This document shows positions 1 through 6,716 of a stretch of DNA of 11,407 nt, piece by piece. The stretch is taken from NCBI GenBank assembly GCA_021821565.1, contig JAKACI010000027.1:1-11407 (forward strand), written 5' to 3'. This DNA is from a bacterium. GTDB taxonomy: Bacteria > SZUA-79 > Acidulodesulfobacterales > Acidulodesulfobacteraceae. The translations under genes and the position numbers were made by a program. Under the pieces are notes generated by a model that was given only the letters and a program-made list of their open reading frames with translations, had not been told where the DNA came from and ran no database searches. Numbering within the stretch: position 1 is the stretch's first letter; the number at the start of each line of letters is the position of its first letter.

Positions 1-698
1 GGGTTTAATAAATCGGCTACTACAGAAATACCTCCGACTATTATAGTTTGAGAATGAGGGTCTTTTGAACCTAAAATAGCAATTATCTGGGCAGGAATTC
101 TTAAAACATCTAAATTATCTAAATAATGCGACGCTATTAACAGATTTCCTTCAGGAGGCAATTTATAAGAAGGATTTCCCCAGTATCCGTTAGCAAAAGG
201 TCCAAGCTGACCTGATGAAACAAATGATTTTAATCTTTTTTTAACCTCTTCAAATCTCGCCAAGCTTGCATTGTAAGGAGTATTGGTATAAGCATAGGCA
301 ATATCCATTGTTTTTTTAGGTTCGGCGTCTAAAGCGGAAACAATATCAACCCAATCAAAGCCCGCTAATTGATAAAAATGTATAAGATGATCCTGAACAA
401 ATTGTGCTCCTTTTAAAATATTTCTAGCTAATCTTGCATTTTTTGGGGGATGAATACCGAGAGCATTTTCTATCGCCCATGTTGCAGTTTCATAATGAGT
501 ATATGTGCAAACGCCGCATATGCGCTGGGCAAATAAACCTGCATCTTCGGGAGCTCTTCCTTGAAGTATCAGTTCTATTCCTCTGAATAAAGTTGCAGAA
601 GAATACGCATCGCTAATTATATCTCCGTTCATTTCTACTTCAATTCTTAAATGTCCTTCAATTCTTGTAATAGGATCTACTATTATTCTCTTAGACAT
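1..698 (-). CDS. [NiFe] hydrogenase large subunit, N-terminal part (runs off left edge)
   Basis: Catalytic subunit of an uptake-type [NiFe] hydrogenase, which carries the Ni-Fe(CN)2CO site and converts H2 to protons and electrons. The visible 232 residues begin MSKRIIVDPITRIEGHLRIE, the family's conserved opening with the RIEG glutamate at residue 14. The first nickel-ligand motif RICGVCTYTH follows, with C61, C64 and H68. Later segments (a FVQDHLIHFYQLAGFDW-type helix and a GPFANGYWG-type loop) also fit group 1 enzymes. The C-terminal DPCxxCxxH motif is outside the window. The start is ATG at 698-696, preceded by AAGAGGAA at 712-705. It lies 104 bp downstream of the small-subunit stop on the same strand, so the two are probably one operon. 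The family is certain; the subgroup is not determined because the gene is cut. Confidence 0.95.
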   Translation of the reverse strand, partial: MSKRIIVDPITRIEGHLRIEVEMNGDIISDAYSSATLFRGIELILQGRAPEDAGLFAQRICGVCTYTHYETATWAIENALGIHPPKNARLARNILKGAQFVQDHLIHFYQLAGFDWVDIVSALDAEPKKTMDIAYAYTNTPYNASLARFEEVKKRLKSFVSSGQLGPFANGYWGNPSYKLPPEGNLLIASHYLDNLDVLRIPAQIIAILGSKDPHSQTIIVGGISVVADLLN

Positions 699-802
699 AT
701 ATTGTTCCTCTTAATTAATTATTATTAATTATCTTTATCTTTGGTTTTTATCTTTTATCTCTGTATTTATTATTATTAGTGCTTTTATTGTTGTCTTTAT
801 TA
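699..802 (-). repeat. Degenerate ATCTTT-like spacer between hydrogenase subunit genes
   Basis: The spacer between the small-subunit stop and the large-subunit start contains scattered ATCTTT, TTTATC and GTCTTT words (for example at 729-757 and 793-798). These look like decayed relatives of the hexamer array inside the end of the small-subunit gene. No ORF or terminator is seen. It may show that the array once extended further, or it may be the general AT-rich composition. The large-subunit ribosome binding site lies at its left end. Confidence 0.35.
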
Positions 803-2305
803 TTATTTATTGTCGCTGTTATTTAATTTATCGTCTTTATCTTTGTCTTTGTCTTTATCTTTGTCTTTATCTTTGTCTTTGTCTTTGTCTTTGTCTTTGT
901 CTTTGTCTTTATCTTTATCTTTATCTTTATTTTTATCTTTGTCTTTATCTTTATTTTTGTCTTTGTTATTTTTCCTTTTTTTAACTCCTGTATATATTGC
1001 ATGGGCAGCTATTCCTACACCTGCCGCTCCAAATAGAGCAACGCCAAATTCATCGGCGGTAGCTTCAACTGCTGGTAAGAAAATTTTAGCGTCGGCATTT
1101 GGCTTTTCAAAAGGCGTCATCCTATCCCAGAAAGCAGGTTCAGAACATCCGATGCAGCCGTGCCCTGCTCTCATCGGAAAACTCATATCTTGATTATATT
1201 CTACAACGGTGCAATTATTCCAGGTAAAAGGACCCTTGCATCCCATCATATATAAGCAATATTGTTTTTTTGCTCCGTCATCCCCCCAGTGTCTTATATA
1301 TTCCCCTGCTTCAAAATGACCTCTCCTATAACAATTGTCGTGCAATCTTCCTGAATATGCCCAGAGCGGTCTTCCTAAACTATCAAGCATCGGAGCCTTA
1401 CCTATTAATATATACTCAACTAATGTTCCGACCAAATTGACGGGATTAGCGGGACATGCGGGTATATTTATTACTTGTCTGTCGGTAACCGAACTTAATC
1501 CGACAGAGCCTGTAGGATTAGGATATGCAGCAGGAATACCTCCATAAGAAGCGCAATTTCCTACGGCAATAATAACCCCCGCATCTTTTGTGGTTGATTT
1601 TGTAATTTCTAATCCTGTTTTACCCTTAGCGCCTATTGTAAGAAATTTTCCGTTCATAGCAGTGGGAATAGCGCCTTCAACAACTAAAATATATTTTCCT
1701 TTATTTTTTTTGACTGTTTCATCCCTTCTTGCTTCAGCCTGATAACCTGCAGGCACCATTATTGATTCCATATAGTCAACGCTGACATAATTTAATATAA
1801 TTTCGGCAGGAGTGGGATGAGCAGTTCTTAAAAAAGCTTCGGTGTTTCCCATGCAATCACCCATGTCAAGCCATATAAAAGGAGTCTTTGTCAAAATATT
1901 TGCAGCTCTAGCTACTCTAGGAGAAAATATTGTCGGGAGCATTAATGCAGAAGTCAGAAGAGCCGTCCATTGAATAAATTCTCTTCTTGAAACTCCGTTG
2001 GAAGTAAAAACATTTTTAAAATTTTCATTAATATCTTTTTTTTCTTGAAAATATTCTTTTTCAAGATTGTCAAGGCGAGAATCTATGATTTTTAAAACCT
2101 CATTAGAATCTTCGGATATATTTCTAAGCGGATCCCATTTAAAATCTTCCGATGTTTTATTTATGCAATAATTGTCGTGTTTGCTTTCATCAAGTTCAGA
2201 TTTGCCTTCATTAACTCCATTTTCTTTAATTTTACTATCAACATTGTTTTTCTTTTTGAATTTTTTAACTTTGATGCGAACTTTGGCGTGATTATCAGCT
2301 CCCAT
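803..2305 (-). CDS. [NiFe] hydrogenase small subunit, Tat-exported, with N-terminal extension and Lys-Asp tail
   Basis: Iron-sulfur electron-transfer subunit, 500 residues against roughly 360 usual. Residues 1-105 are a charged extension (KVRIKVKKFKKKNN near the start) before the Tat motif SRREF at 106-110 and a hydrophobic stretch ending ARA near 134. The FeS domain has C151, C251 and C284 for the proximal cluster, H322, C325, C350 and C356 for the distal one, and C365, C384 and C387 (GHGCIGCSEP) for the medial one. The fourth proximal ligand position is Asn154 (motif DCMGNTEA) where a Cys is normal. The extra cysteines of six-Cys O2-tolerant enzymes are absent (Gly at both). A membrane helix lies at about 419-440, then a basic stretch and 44 residues of KD/KN repeats, ending DKLNNSDNK. 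The start ATG at 2305-2303 has AGGAG at 2318-2314, and no other Met precedes the Tat motif, so the extension is probably real. It is anchored in the membrane with the active part outside. Confidence 0.95.
   Translation of the reverse strand: MGADNHAKVRIKVKKFKKKNNVDSKIKENGVNEGKSELDESKHDNYCINKTSEDFKWDPLRNISEDSNEVLKIIDSRLDNLEKEYFQEKKDINENFKNVFTSNGVSRREFIQWTALLTSALMLPTIFSPRVARAANILTKTPFIWLDMGDCMGNTEAFLRTAHPTPAEIILNYVSVDYMESIMVPAGYQAEARRDETVKKNKGKYILVVEGAIPTAMNGKFLTIGAKGKTGLEITKSTTKDAGVIIAVGNCASYGGIPAAYPNPTGSVGLSSVTDRQVINIPACPANPVNLVGTLVEYILIGKAPMLDSLGRPLWAYSGRLHDNCYRRGHFEAGEYIRHWGDDGAKKQYCLYMMGCKGPFTWNNCTVVEYNQDMSFPMRAGHGCIGCSEPAFWDRMTPFEKPNADAKIFLPAVEATADEFGVALFGAAGVGIAAHAIYTGVKKRKNNKDKNKDKDKDKNKDKDKDKDKDKDKDKDKDKDKDKDKDKDKDKDDKLNNSDNK
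833..964 (-). repeat. 22-copy hexanucleotide array encoding (Lys-Asp/Asn)22
   Basis: Twenty-two uninterrupted 6-bp units in phase: on the plus strand GTCTTT or ATCTTT, with two ATTTTT variants at 929-934 and 953-958. On the coding (minus) strand each unit is AAAGAC, AAAGAT or AAAAAT, that is Lys-Asp or Lys-Asn. Copy-number change by slippage keeps the reading frame, so it would change the tail length of the hydrogenase small subunit without destroying it. Confidence 0.95.
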
Positions 2306-2641
2306 AATAAATTCTCCTAAAAAATTTAATATAAATTTAATATTATAAAATTTTCAAAATCAATATGTTTAATAAATATAAATATAAATATAAATATTTA
2401 TTTTGAGCTGATTCTAATTATTATTACATTATTACATTAAAAAGTTTTTGCCAATAATTAAATTATAATATAATAATAGTTCAAAATTATATTTGCTAAT
2501 TAATCATTTACTAATTAATAATAATATATTCGTTATGTTTATTCTTTATAAATATAATATTATATATATGAATATATATTGTATGTTTATTTTTTGAATT
2601 ATATAACTATATATAAAAAAGTCAAATCAAACAAAATTTTA

Positions 2642-2688
2642 AAAAATAAAGAAAAATACTATTATTTAATTAAAAATAAAGAAAAATA
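2642..2688. repeat. Direct repeat of AAAAATAAAGAAAAATA
   Basis: Two exact 17-bp copies (2642-2658 and 2672-2688) spaced 30 bp start to start. In such AT-rich DNA this may be chance or slippage. About three helical turns of spacing would also fit paired protein binding sites. Confidence 0.5.
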
Positions 2689-2877
2689 AATAAATAAATG
2701 ATATATTATCGTTATAAAATTAAATTAGTTTAATTATTTTAGCCTATTTATAGTATAAATAATCTTTTAAAATAAATTTTCATAAATTTTAATTTATTTT
2801 TATTTAATTTATTTTATTTTTTTTGGATATTAAGATGCGCGTGATATTTGCATTACCTTTTTAATTTATTTTTTTTG

Positions 2878-2926
2878 ATAACTTATAACTTATAACTTAT
2901 AACTTATAACTTATAACTTATAACTT
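2878..2926 (+). repeat. Seven tandem copies of ATAACTT upstream of hypA
   Basis: Seven perfect contiguous heptamers ending 24 bp before the hypA start codon. The array occupies the place where promoter elements or a leader would be expected, and hypA has no visible Shine-Dalgarno sequence. Change in copy number would move upstream elements by 7 bp per unit. Confidence 0.95.
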
Positions 2927-2950
2927 TAATTTATTGTTTATTTTTGTCAT

Positions 2951-3190
2951 ATGCATGAACTTTCAATAGCTTTAGGAATATTGGAAATGCTTGAAAAAAA
3001 TAACTATTTGAAAGATATAAAAATAGTTAAAACTATTAATTTGACGATTGGAAATTATTCAGGGATAGATAAAAATTATTTGGAATTTGCTTTTCAAAAT
3101 TTAGGAGACAATAGATTTAAAATCGTTATTCTTGATTGCAATTATAATGAAACCGATGATATTAAAGTTAATGAAATTATAGCAGATTAG
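2951..3190 (+). CDS. hypA: HypA-type nickel chaperone lacking the zinc-ribbon domain
   Basis: HypA delivers nickel to the [NiFe] hydrogenase large subunit together with HypB. The N-terminus MHELSIALGILEML carries the family's nickel-binding His2 and Glu3, and LTIGNYSGIDKNYLEFAFQNL matches the core fold. The protein is only 79 residues, where the family is usually about 110-120, and has no CxxC pairs; its only Cys is in ILDCNY. After the strand FKIVILDCN it passes through a short YNETDD linker to a final strand IKVNEII that resembles the usual last strand. The zinc ribbon thus looks cleanly excised, not lost by C-terminal truncation. The 93 bp after the stop contain no CxxC codons in other frames, so a frameshift does not explain it. 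The start has no clear Shine-Dalgarno sequence. hypB follows 93 bp downstream. Confidence 0.85.
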   Translation: MHELSIALGILEMLEKNNYLKDIKIVKTINLTIGNYSGIDKNYLEFAFQNLGDNRFKIVILDCNYNETDDIKVNEIIAD

Positions 3191-3271
3191 CATGAAAAGA
3201 TAGAATATCGGCTAATTATTAATTTATTATTAATTATTAAAATTTATTATATAAAATCATATAAAATTAGT

Positions 3272-3277
3272 AAGGAG
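3272..3277 (+). promoter_or_regulatory. Shine-Dalgarno AAGGAG fixing the GTG start of hypB
   Basis: AAGGAG lies six bases before GTG at 3284-3286. This supports GTG as the start of hypB over later ATG codons, and the sequence from there (YPEHKKISI) aligns with the usual pre-P-loop region. Confidence 0.85.
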
Positions 3278-3283
3278 TTTAAA

Positions 3284-3961
3284 GTGTACCCGGAACATAA
3301 AAAAATTTCTATTCAAAGAAATGCTTTAGAAGCGAATGAAATTATTGCAAAATCTAATAAATCAAAATTTGAATTAAATAAAATATTTGTTGTAAATATG
3401 CTAAGTTCTCCGGGTTCAGGCAAGACCTCTATACTGGAGCATATTATTCCCATTTTAAAAAATAAAAATATTAAAGCCTGCGTAATAGAGGGCGATGTTG
3501 AAACAGATTTAGATAAAAAAAGAATTGATGCATTAAATATTCCTTCCTACCAGATTATTACAAAAGGAACATGTCATCTTGATGCTAGAATGATTGATAA
3601 ATCACTCTTAAATATTGATTTAAATAACTTAGATATTTTATTTATAGAAAATGTAGGTAACTTAGTATGTCCGACTTCTTTTAATCTGGGGGAGGATTTT
3701 AAAGCCGTTGTTTTGTCAATTACGGAAGGAGACGATAAACCTTTAAAGTATCCGGCGGCTTTTTATAAATCTGAAATTATGATTATTAATAAAATTGATT
3801 TATTGAAAGTGCTTGATTCTAATATAGAAAAAATTAAAGAAAATGCTCTATCAATAAATAATAACCTAAAAATATTTAAGGTTTCATGTAAAACAAATGA
3901 AGGAGTAAATGGTTTGACAGATTATTTTATAAAACAGGTTTTTATTAAACAGCAAAGATAA
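3284..3961 (+). CDS. hypB: HypB, GTPase of [NiFe] hydrogenase nickel insertion
   Basis: GTPase (225 residues) that works with HypA to load nickel into the hydrogenase large subunit in the cytoplasm. The P-loop is SSPGSGKTS at 41-49. EGDVETDLDKKRI (69-81) is the switch region, NKID (169-172) the guanine-specificity motif and SCKTNEG (201-207) the last nucleotide-contact loop. The G-domain metal site is present: C97-H98 in TCHLDARM and C129 in VGNLVCP. The N-terminal CxxCGC high-affinity nickel motif of the E. coli protein and the His-rich stretch of others are absent, so any nickel store must lie elsewhere. hypC, D, E, F and the maturation protease are not in the window. Confidence 0.95.
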   Translation: MYPEHKKISIQRNALEANEIIAKSNKSKFELNKIFVVNMLSSPGSGKTSILEHIIPILKNKNIKACVIEGDVETDLDKKRIDALNIPSYQIITKGTCHLDARMIDKSLLNIDLNNLDILFIENVGNLVCPTSFNLGEDFKAVVLSITEGDDKPLKYPAAFYKSEIMIINKIDLLKVLDSNIEKIKENALSINNNLKIFKVSCKTNEGVNGLTDYFIKQVFIKQQR

Positions 3962-4157
3962 TAATAAATTATAAAAATAAATAATTACAATAAATAATTA
4001 CAATAAATAATAATAGAATAATAATAAATGATTATAAAAACAGCCACAAAAATAACAAATAATAAAAAGTATTATTAATAATAATAAATGGATTATAAAA
4101 ACATCACAACAAAATAGTAAATAGTTAAATAAATATTAAAAATATTAATAAATTAAT
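3962..4157. repeat. AT-rich spacer with imperfect 60-bp duplication
   Basis: Between hypB and nfo. ATAATAAATG begins at both 4021 and 4081 and is followed in both copies by near-identical text (ATTATAAAAACA, then CAC and A-rich sequence), with small indels, giving a period of about 60 bp. Short AATTACAATAAAT repeats sit at about 3980-4010. No gene is seen and no convincing terminator for hypB is present. Confidence 0.6.
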
Positions 4158-4994
4158 ATGTGTTTAGGCGCTCACGTTTCAATATCAGGCGGGTTGCAAA
4201 ATGCTTGCGATCATGCCGTTAAAACTAATTCTAATGCTATACAAATATTTACAAAAAATCAGATAAGGTGGGATTTTGAAGAACTGGAAGAAGAAAATAT
4301 AAGGATTTTTAAAGATTGTATAAGCAAATTAAAAATAACCCCTATATCTCATATATCATATTTAATAAACTTAGGCAGCGCAGATGAAAATATTGAGCAA
4401 AAATCTTTTAATCTTTTCATAGAAGAAATTAAAAGATGCCATGCACTCGGCATTAATCAGTTAATCTTTCATCCCGGCTCAAACAAAAATTTAACCGAAG
4501 ATAAAACAATCGGCAAAATTTCATCTAATTTAAAAAAAATAATTGATTTAACTTATGCTTATAATGATGTTTCCTTAGCAATAGAGACTACGGCAGGACA
4601 AGGCTCTTCAATCGGATATAAATTAGAGCATATAAGGGATATGATTAATATTATAAATAGCGATAGAATAAAAGTTTGCGTAGATACTTGTCATATATTT
4701 GCCGCAGGATATAATATAAGAAACGAAGAGGGCTATATTAGTTTTACGGAGATATTTGATAAATTAATAGAGTTAAATAAATTAGCTTCGTTTCATTTAA
4801 ACGATTCGATGAGAGAGTTAGGTTCAAGAGTTGATAGACATGCTCACATAGGAGAAGGTTTTATAGGTCTTGAAACTTTTAAATATATTATAAATGACGA
4901 TAGATTTAAAAATATTCCTAAGGTCGTTGAAACTCCCGGCGGCGATGAAGAGCATAAGAAAGATATTGAAACAATAAGAAAGTTGAAAATATAA
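4158..4994 (+). CDS. nfo: Endonuclease IV (AP endonuclease)
   Basis: Trinuclear-zinc AP endonuclease that cuts DNA 5' of abasic sites in base excision repair. At 278 residues it matches the family length. All metal-ligand motifs are present: H65 (SHISYLINLGS), H105 (FHPGS), E143 (ETTAGQGSSIGY), D176 and H179 (VCVDTCHIFAAGY), H213 (FHLNDS), D226 and H228 (SRVDRHAHIGEG), and E258 (ETPGG). The start ATG at 4158 leads straight into LGAHVSISGG, the normal N-terminus; there is no clear Shine-Dalgarno sequence. It is a single gene between the hyp genes and tRNA-Gly, composed like the chromosomal flank. The C-terminus is slightly ragged, but nothing essential is missing. Confidence 0.97.
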   Translation: MCLGAHVSISGGLQNACDHAVKTNSNAIQIFTKNQIRWDFEELEEENIRIFKDCISKLKITPISHISYLINLGSADENIEQKSFNLFIEEIKRCHALGINQLIFHPGSNKNLTEDKTIGKISSNLKKIIDLTYAYNDVSLAIETTAGQGSSIGYKLEHIRDMINIINSDRIKVCVDTCHIFAAGYNIRNEEGYISFTEIFDKLIELNKLASFHLNDSMRELGSRVDRHAHIGEGFIGLETFKYIINDDRFKNIPKVVETPGGDEEHKKDIETIRKLKI

Positions 4995-5005
4995 TAAATG
5001 CAATA

Positions 5006-5065
5006 TTGACATACTCCCCATTGCTAAAGCAAGGGGATTCTGGTATCAACGGCAGATGCCTGCGT
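5006..5065 (-). mobile_element. IS200/IS605-type right-end-like sequence (solo, no transposase)
   Basis: Read on the minus strand, GAATCCCCTTGC-TTTA-GCAATGGGG-AGTATGTCAA (5040-5006) resembles the hairpin at the right end of many IS605-family tnpB elements, as I remember them. The preceding GCAGGCATCTGCCGTTGATACC region (5063-5042) resembles the end of the tnpB/omegaRNA region. The stem is CCCC plus TTGC with one bulged A and a TAAA loop (5016-5036). No tnpA or tnpB ORF lies to the right before tRNA-Gly. This is therefore a remnant, a transposase-less derivative or a solitary RNA. The hairpin could also act as a weak transcript end for nfo, though it has no T-tract. Confidence 0.5.
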
Positions 5066-5164
5066 AATATTATGTAATAGAATAGTAAGATTATGTTTAA
5101 TTTTTGAAATTTTATTATTATTATAATGTTGTCAACTTTTAATTTGCCTATTGAAATTTTATAA

Positions 5165-5193
5165 TTGACATTATAAAGAAAATATATTTAAAT
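5165..5193 (+). promoter_or_regulatory. Candidate promoter of tRNA-Gly
   Basis: A perfect -35 hexamer TTGACA at 5165-5170 is followed 17-18 bp later by AT-rich -10 candidates (TTAAAT or TAAATA around 5188-5194). A perfect TATAAT also lies at 5243-5248, but it has no good -35 and would start transcription only a few bases before the tRNA. Either could drive the tRNA. In DNA this AT-rich, only the TTGACA carries weight. Confidence 0.4.
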
Positions 5194-5257
5194 ATTATAT
5201 ATTATAGATGTATTATTAGTATCGTTATTATTAATGGCATATTATAATTGTAAATTT

Positions 5258-5332
5258 GCGGGAATAGCTCAGTGGTAGAGCATCACCTTGCCAAGGTGAG
5301 GGTCGCGGGTTCAAGTCCCGTTTCCCGCTCCA
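5258..5332 (+). tRNA. tRNA-Gly (anticodon GCC), CCA encoded
   Basis: A complete cloverleaf. The acceptor strands are GCGGGAA (5258-5264) and TTCCCGC (5322-5328), with discriminator T and encoded CCA at 5330-5332. The D-arm is AGCTCAGTGGTAGAGC, and the anticodon stem TCACC/GGTGA closes the loop TTGCCAA, giving anticodon GCC (Gly). The T-arm is GCGGG-TTCAAGT-CCCGT. The gene is the apparent integration site of the element on its right: the recombinase gene's stop codon begins six bases after the CCA. Confidence 0.97.
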
Positions 5333-5338
5333 TATAAA
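5300..5338. other. Probable attachment site (tRNA-Gly 3' half)
   Basis: Inference from context: tyrosine recombinases that target tRNA genes usually use the T-arm/3' end and restore it on integration, and here a recombinase gene ends right beside an intact tRNA 3' end. The exact core cannot be set because I see no second copy of the T-arm/acceptor sequence in the window, so the far attachment site would lie beyond the right edge. Confidence 0.45.
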
Positions 5339-6435
5339 TCAAGGGTTTGACAGTTTCGATAATTTCTTATCTTCTTCAGAGGTAAGAAAAAGGTAAGACT
5401 TCTTGTTAAGAACACTCACGGCATTTTTAATATGAGCGTGTGATAAATGAGAATATCTTAGGGTCATTTTGATGTCTTTGTGTCCCAATAATTCCTTCAC
5501 GGTTACCAGGTCAATCCCTTTCATAATTAACTGGCTTGCGAATGTATGGCGCAAGTCGTGAAACCGAAAATCCAATATATGCGCGATCTACGGAGCGCCG
5601 TTGAAAAACTCCGCTTGAAGTTGTCATAGGGCTTTAATGTTTTAGGATTAAAGAACACGTAAGGCACATCCAACCGCCTGACAATAGAGCTTAAAGCCTC
5701 ATAGAGATTATCATTAATCGGAATTTCCCTGCGGTCGCCATTTTTTGTGCGGTCAAGCAGGATAATCCGATTAAGCAAATCAACACGATCCCAAGTTAAA
5801 TGGAGAATTTCCGATTTTCTCATACCGGTATTTAGAGCCGTAACGACAACGGGTTTCAGATAAGGCTCGCAGTTCGATATAAGTCTGTCCGCCTCTTCGT
5901 CTGATAAATAGCGCAGACGCTTAATCTCGCCTTTTAAAAGTTTAACCTTTCTTACCTTTTTAAGCGTATCTTCATTAATCATTTCCCAATCTAAAGCCTT
6001 AGTGAACATGTGCTTTAAAACGGCAATCATCTTATTTGCGTATGCGGGCTTAAAATCTTTTTGGATGCAGTATGTCTGCAAGTTTTCCAAGGTATTGTAA
6101 TTAAAATCGGTTATTCTCATTTTTTTAAACCGTTCAGGAATAACGTTAATAATAGATTTTTTTTGGCTATAAGATTTTTGCCTGCCTTTTACCCATGACA
6201 AATACCTTTCCGCAAGTTCGTTAAAATAAACGGCTGTTTCGGCGGCGGGTTTGATATCTATCTTTTTAACGACTCCGCCGTTATCTACCTGTTCCCTTAG
6301 AGCCGAAGACCATCGCTCGTAAGTAGCCTGAGCCTCCGTTTTGTAATTGGTTTCGGCTGATTTGAAATACTTAATGCCGTTAATGCATTTTGTCATCATA
6401 AAGTATTTAGAGCCTTTCTTCTTGTAAATGCCCAT
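5339..6435 (-). pseudogene. Tyrosine recombinase (phage-type integrase), frameshifted
   Basis: An Arg-His-Arg-His-Tyr site-specific recombinase split in two frames. The first part (6435 to about 5579) has an N-terminal arm-binding-like region, a core-binding region at about 68-165, catalytic R206 in TGMRKSEIL and K231 in DRTKNGDRREIP. The second part, in another frame down to 5339, holds HDLRHTFAS (HxxR), LLGHKDIKMT (His) and RYSH (Tyr). The frames meet at an ATATAT tract at 5575-5580. Removing one AT unit gives SRI-LDFRFHDLRHTF, an uninterrupted protein of about 364 residues, normal for the family. The start ATG overlaps the upstream gene's stop (TAATG), with AGGAGGTGC just before it. It lies next to tRNA-Gly, as an element-borne integrase should. 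It is probably inactive as written unless the frameshift is an assembly error or is bypassed. Confidence 0.88.
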
Positions 6436-6674
6436 TATTTATTGCACCTCCTCAGGTGGGCATTCACGCTTGTTTCAGGTATTATATCATGGGAATTTTT
6501 TTCAATCCATGAATTAATTTTATCCCTGTCGAAGCGTTTAGTCCTGCCAATCGAAACAAAGGGGATTTGACGGTGATAGCAAAGATAGTAGACCGTATTG
6601 ATGTTCAGCTTAAGCAGTCGTGCAACATCCTTTACGGTCATAAATTCTTTTTTGTCTATCCTTTCTTTATCCAT
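6435..6674 (-). CDS. Excisionase/AlpA-like helix-turn-helix protein
   Basis: A small (79-residue) DNA-binding protein of the MerR-like excisionase (HTH_17) type: MTVKDVARLLKLNINTVYYLCYHRQIPFVSIGRTKRFDRDKINSWIEKN at about residues 12-60 carries the helix-turn-helix and the IPFVSIGR-RF wing. Proteins of this type direct excision or regulate the integrase in integrated elements. It has a GGAAGG-like Shine-Dalgarno sequence before ATG 6674-6672. Its stop overlaps the recombinase start by one base, so the two are translationally coupled. It starts 42 bp after the end of the upstream recombinase, suggesting one transcript for all three genes. The exact role (excision or transcriptional control) is inferred. 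Confidence 0.85.
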   Translation of the reverse strand: MDKERIDKKEFMTVKDVARLLKLNINTVYYLCYHRQIPFVSIGRTKRFDRDKINSWIEKNSHDIIPETSVNAHLRRCNK

Positions 6675-6716
6675 AGCGGTATTTCCTTCCCCTTTGTTTA
6701 GATTTTTAATGCATAA

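Larger units (their letters stand above)
2306..2950. other. Divergent AT-rich intergenic region between hydrogenase and hyp arms
   Basis: About 645 bp of nearly pure A+T with no ORF worth calling. It must carry the promoters for the leftward hydrogenase genes and the rightward hypA-hypB genes. The composition gives so many TATAAT-like words that no single promoter can be singled out. Seen directly: an (ATAAAT)-type stretch at 2371-2402 with 9-bp inverted ends (AATAAATAT / ATATTTATT), a duplicated 17-mer near 2642 and 2672, and the heptamer array at 2878-2926. A slightly more G+C-rich patch, GATGCGCGTG, sits at 2834-2843. Confidence 0.8.

Noticed and set aside
810..1193. Rightward ORF with a long Ser-Leu repeat
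   Set aside because: It is the antisense reading of the Lys-Asp hexamer array inside the hydrogenase small subunit; the real gene has full family motifs on the other strand.
803..2305. Six-cysteine O2-tolerant hydrogenase
   Set aside because: Both positions that carry the two extra cysteines in that type are Gly here (CMGN and CASYGG).
2878..2926. Heptamer array as a CRISPR
   Set aside because: The units are 7 bp and contiguous without spacers; this is a simple tandem repeat.
4824..5021. Leftward ORF over the nfo 3' end
   Set aside because: Antisense of nfo's conserved metal-site region; no ribosome binding site or family.
5016..5040. Rho-independent terminator of nfo
   Set aside because: The hairpin is followed by ATTCTGG without a T-run, and the sequence fits an IS605-type end better; a weak terminator role is not excluded.
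5575..5580. Programmed ribosomal frameshift to make full-length integrase
   Set aside because: The junction has no X-XXY-YYZ slippery heptamer or obvious stimulatory structure; a 2-bp AT expansion explains it more simply.
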